Shown here: positions 61,449 to 64,000 of the stretch, one piece after another
How the letters are laid out: the number at the start of each line of letters is the position of its first letter
How positions within the stretch are numbered: the stretch's first letter is position 1
Assembly: GCA_035575715.1 (NCBI GenBank)
Contig: DATLXN010000051.1
Coordinates: 14,157-78,156 of the forward strand
Length of the DNA stretch: 64,000 nt
Direction of reading: 5' to 3'
Origin: JACCSI01 sp035575715
GTDB lineage: Bacteria; Acidobacteriota; Vicinamibacteria; Vicinamibacterales; UBA2999
Translations under genes and position numbers: made by a program
The notes under the pieces: model-generated
Databases searched by the model: none
What the model saw: the letters and a program-made list of their open reading frames with translations, nothing else
What the model was told of the DNA's origin: nothing

Positions 61449-62843
61449 ATGTTCATCAGCAAAAAGCACATCTCCCGGCGTGAAGTTCTGCGAGGCCTTG
61501 GCGTCACCGTGGCGCTGCCGATGCTGGAAGCGATGGTTCCTGCGCGAACCGCGTTTGCCAAGACCCTCGCCGGTAAGACGCGGCTGGCGTGCATCGAAAT
61601 GGTTCACGGCTCGGCGGGTAGCACCAAGATCGGCATCGAGAAGAACATGTGGGCGCCGGCCGCTGCGGGTCGGAATTTTGACCTGACGCCCAGCAGCTTG
61701 AGCCCGCTCGAGCCGTATCGCGACTACCTGACCATTGTCAGCAACACCGACGTGCGAAACGCCGAGGCGTTCGAGGCGCCCGAGATCGGCGGCGACCACT
61801 TCCGTTCGAGTGCGGTGTTCCTGACCCAGATGCATCCGCGCCAGACGCAGGGCTCCGACGTCCGCGTCGGCACGTCGCTCGACCAGTTTTATGCGCAGAA
61901 GTTTGGTCAGGACACAGCGATCCCGTCGCTGCAGCTGTGTATTGAAAACGTCGATCAGGCGGGCGGCTGCTCCTACGGTTACTCCTGCGTTTACACCGAC
62001 TCGATCAGCTGGGCGGCGCCCGACGAACCGTTGCCGATGGTCCGCGACCCCCGCACGGTGTTCGACATGTTGTTTGGCGTCGGCACCACGCCAAAAGATC
62101 GCGCCGAACGACGCTCAGAAGATCGCAGCATTCTTGACTGGATCACCCAGGACATGTCGCGGCTGCGTAACACCCTCGGCGCCGCGGATCGGGCGCGCCT
62201 GACCGACTACCTCGAAGACATTCGCGAAATCGAGCGGCGCATTCAGCGCGTCGAGGCGCAGAACAGCACCGGGGAACAGCGTGAGCTGCCGGGCGCGCCG
62301 ATTGGCGTGCCGGACTCATTCGAAGAACACATCAAATTGATGTTCGATTTGCAGGCGCTCGCCTTTGCGTCGGACATCACGCGGGTGTTCGCATTCAAGT
62401 TGGGCCGCGATGCGTCCAACCGCGTGTTCTCGGACAGCGGCGTTTCGACCGGCTTCCACTCCGCATCGCACCACGGCGACCGCGAAGACCGCGTCACTGC
62501 GTTTGCGCGGATCAACCGCTATCACATCAGCATGGTTCCGTACTTCCTCGACAAGTTGCGCCGCACGCCGGACGGCGAAAGCAACCTGCTCGATAACACG
62601 CTGGTGCTCTACGGGTCGCCGATGGGCAACTCGAACGTGCACAATCACAAGCGCTGCCCGTTGATCCTTGCGGGTCACGCCGGTGGCAAGCTCAAGGGCG
62701 GTAACCATATCAAGGCCGCCGACGGCACGCCGATGGCTAATTCGATTCTCACAGTCGCGCAGATGCTCGGCCTCGAGATGGAGAGCTTCGGCGACAGCAC
62801 CGCGGCGATGGATCTGAACGCGGCGCCGAGTACCACCGTTTAA
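61449..62843 (+). CDS. DUF1552-family exported protein (copy 2)
   Basis: A 464-residue paralogue of the protein encoded at 55468, with Tat signal KKHISRREVLRGLGVTVALP. Conserved blocks include GGDHFRSSAVFLTQMHPR, DQFYAQKFGQDTAIPSLQL, REIERRIQRVEAQNSTGEQ and LYGSPMGNSNVHNHKRCP. It is the last gene of the second DUF1592-DUF1552 pair and is closed by a strong terminator. Confidence 0.92.
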   Translation: MFISKKHISRREVLRGLGVTVALPMLEAMVPARTAFAKTLAGKTRLACIEMVHGSAGSTKIGIEKNMWAPAAAGRNFDLTPSSLSPLEPYRDYLTIVSNTDVRNAEAFEAPEIGGDHFRSSAVFLTQMHPRQTQGSDVRVGTSLDQFYAQKFGQDTAIPSLQLCIENVDQAGGCSYGYSCVYTDSISWAAPDEPLPMVRDPRTVFDMLFGVGTTPKDRAERRSEDRSILDWITQDMSRLRNTLGAADRARLTDYLEDIREIERRIQRVEAQNSTGEQRELPGAPIGVPDSFEEHIKLMFDLQALAFASDITRVFAFKLGRDASNRVFSDSGVSTGFHSASHHGDREDRVTAFARINRYHISMVPYFLDKLRRTPDGESNLLDNTLVLYGSPMGNSNVHNHKRCPLILAGHAGGKLKGGNHIKAADGTPMANSILTVAQMLGLEMESFGDSTAAMDLNAAPSTTV

Positions 62844-62870
62844 GGCACGCCGCAGCGGTACAGAGACACA

Positions 62871-62902
62871 GGGATCGGGTACGCGGTACCCGGTCCCTTT
62901 TT
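62871..62902 (+). terminator. Strong intrinsic terminator after DUF1552 copy 2
   Basis: GGGATCGGGTAC, GCG and GTACCCGGTCCC form a 12-bp stem with one mismatch, followed by TTTTT. It closes the transcript of the DUF1592/DUF1552 block. Confidence 0.85.
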
Positions 62903-62969
62903 GCTGTACCCGGTCGCATTCCGCGCCCAATCAACGGTGCTCCGGCCAGACCCGCGTTGACGGTGTAAA

Positions 62970-63186
62970 CCGTTCGGCGATGCGGCCCTGCCGTTCGCGT
63001 TGGATCGCAAGTTTCCCAACGCGGCAACCGACTGGCGGTGGCAGGTTCGTGTTCCCGGCCGGACGGATTTGCCGGGACCCACTGCAGGAGCTGCTCGGCC
63101 ATCGGGACGTCCGGACGACGATAATCTACCTGCACGTGATGCAGCGTGGCGCGTTGGGGGTGGAGAGTCCGATGGATCGCATGTAG
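62970..63186 (+). pseudogene. Integron-integrase (IntI) C-terminal relic
   Basis: In one frame 62970 onwards reads GDAALPFALDRKFPNAATDW, like the block before the IntI core. After about 63040 the match moves to the next frame (FVFPAGRICRDP) and then jumps to LQELLGHRDVRTTIIYLHVM and GALGVESPMD, the tyrosine-recombinase C-terminus with the catalytic Tyr. So there is one frameshift plus a deletion of about 70 residues covering the box II Arg region. There is no N-terminal half upstream, where the terminator lies. It is not functional. Confidence 0.75.
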
Positions 63187-63386
63187 CGCCGATTTGAACG
63201 CGGGATGCGCGCCCGCCTTGGCGCGTATCCACGCCGATCGGCCGTTTTTGCGGTGGGCTTCTCGTGATCCCGTTCGCGCGTATCCATCGCAGCAGCGGCC
63301 GAGGAGTCAGCTAGAATGCCGCGTCGTATCGTGAATGGCGACGGTGCCCGGCGGTACGACGAGGTGGTGGTTACGCGCGGCTTGGC

Positions 63387-63410
63387 GGGCTGCTAATAGT
63401 TAGCCCGCTT
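63387..63410. other. attC-like hairpin candidate
   Basis: GCGGGCT and AGCCCGC flank CTAATAG, and the right part reads GTTAGCCC, close to an attC core site (GTTRRRY, with one deviation). It lies between the IntI relic and the frameshifted small gene. The rest of the 279-base gap 63187-63465 shows no gene. Confidence 0.3.
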
Positions 63411-63465
63411 CGCCTTGGACGTCATAAATTATGAATTCCAATCGAGCAAGGACTAGATTGCCGTC

Positions 63466-63839
63466 ATGAGAAAAGTTGTTGTTGTTGCGGTAGCGTCTCT
63501 TTTCGTGTTTCTGTTTTTGCTCTGCCGGTGCGAAGTTCTCAAGAATCGCAAGGGCAAACGGAATGGATTGAAAAAATCCTCAAAGAGATCGAAAACATCA
63601 AAGTCGGTATGTCACGCGCGGAATTGCTCAAGGTGTTTACCACGGAGGGAGGTTTATCTACTGGTCTCAATCGTACGTATGTCTATCGTGAATGCCCGTA
63701 CATCAAAGTTGATATTGAGTTTGAGCCAGTCGGTAGATCTGCTCGAGATACTGAAGGGCGAGTCACCCTTATCGAAGCTGATAAAGATGTCATTAAGAAC
63801 ATATCAAAGCCATACTTGGAATGGAGCATCTTGAATTAA
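63466..63839 (+). pseudogene. Small secreted protein gene broken by a frameshift
   Basis: ATG 63466 begins a good signal peptide (RKVVVVAVASLFVFLFLLC), but the natural continuation, LPVRSSQESQGQTEWIEKIL and onwards, is in another frame that runs to the stop at 63839. Adding one base near 63520-63525 would give one protein of about 124 residues, with NIKVGMSRAELLKVFTTEGG and YVYRECPYIKVDIEFEPVG in the mature part. The gene is much more A+T-rich than its surroundings, suggesting transfer, perhaps as an integron cassette. A sequencing error could equally explain the shift. Function unknown. Confidence 0.65.
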
Positions 63840-63888
63840 GGTTGGTCTCATTTCTGCCACTGAACGGCCGGCAAGATAGGTAACAGAT

Positions 63889-64000
63889 CAGTCCAGGGAC
63901 ATGGGTGACACTTGTTTCCGGACGGTCCGCCCCTTGTGATCTTCGATCCGCAGGATCCGTTCGTTCATGCGTCCGAGCCTGAGCGGTCCGAAGTATACGT
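63889..64000 (-). CDS. Transposase C-terminal fragment at window edge
   Basis: Reading leftwards from the window end, the frame encodes YFGPLRLGRMNERILRIEDH and then KGRTVRKQVSPMSLD before a TGA at 63889-63891. The sequence resembles the C-terminus of rve-type (DDE integrase-core, IS481-like) transposases. The rest lies beyond the window, so integrity is unknown. The GGTAACAGATC stretch after the stop may be part of the element's end. Confidence 0.6.

Noticed and set aside
63316..63396. 26-codon frame before the attC-like hairpin
   Set aside because: Too short, no ribosome-binding site, and no similarity recognised.
63466..63834. 122-codon frame as an intact protein
   Set aside because: After the signal peptide it becomes Lys/Ser/Arg-rich and unlike a folded protein, whereas the other frame has a coherent domain.

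Overview
The window is G+C-rich, densely coded bacterial DNA. Paired DUF1592/DUF1552 secreted proteins with planctomycete-type CxxCH haem motifs, PQQ dehydrogenase, ankyrin proteins and many PAS/CHASE kinases suggest an Acidobacteriota genome, most likely the Vicinamibacteria type. That assignment is inference from gene content; no rRNA is present.

Layout. 1-5.0 kb: a secreted hypothetical, a PEGA protein, pdxH and a large GT-C-like membrane protein. 5.07-7.53 kb: a probable mobile element with 12-bp inverted ends, lying inside a (GGGATCA)n heptamer array. It carries a SWIM-finger DDE transposase, a ribbon-helix-helix gene with palindromic operators, an atypical tRNA (CAA anticodon, serine-like body, 31-nt variable arm) and two small coiled-coil genes. 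8.0-16.2 kb: an HD-GYP protein and gvpK (+), facing a nine-gene minus-strand gas-vesicle operon: receiver protein, gvpJ, gvpA, PAS histidine kinase, gvpF/L, gvpG, gvpF/L, a small gvpA-family gene, gvpF/L. No gvpN or gvpC is visible. 16.2-27.1 kb: a shortened FAD/Rieske protein, an outer-membrane protein, and a signalling block (PAS protein, receiver, two kinases, two Crp/Fnr paralogues, a hybrid kinase) with a nucleotidyltransferase-like protein and an EEP hydrolase. 27.1-33.2 kb: cytochrome c, lipoprotein hydrolase, NatAB-like ABC exporter, PQQ dehydrogenase. 33.2-52.9 kb: fatty-acid/acyl-CoA catabolism (phosphotransferase, MaoC, FadB-like fusion, two acyl-CoA dehydrogenases, acyl-CoA ligase, SDR, thiolase) with transporters, a phospholipase C-like protein, three MDR oxidoreductases and a PHP protein. 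53.0-62.9 kb: two DUF1592-DUF1552 pairs separated by an ankyrin gene. 62.9-64 kb: degraded mobile DNA (integron-integrase relic, frameshifted small gene, transposase C-terminus).

Functional reading. The most distinctive unit is the gas-vesicle operon. It embeds a kinase and receiver between structural genes. Its shell proteins GvpA and GvpJ carry related arginine-rich C-terminal tails, one GvpF/L has a histone-H1-like N-terminal tail, and GvpG ends in an acidic tail. This suggests a vesicle whose assembly or cellular attachment is charge-based and signal-controlled. A second theme is the short tandem arrays (7-, 8- and 9-mers of several unrelated sequences) that fill many intergenic gaps.
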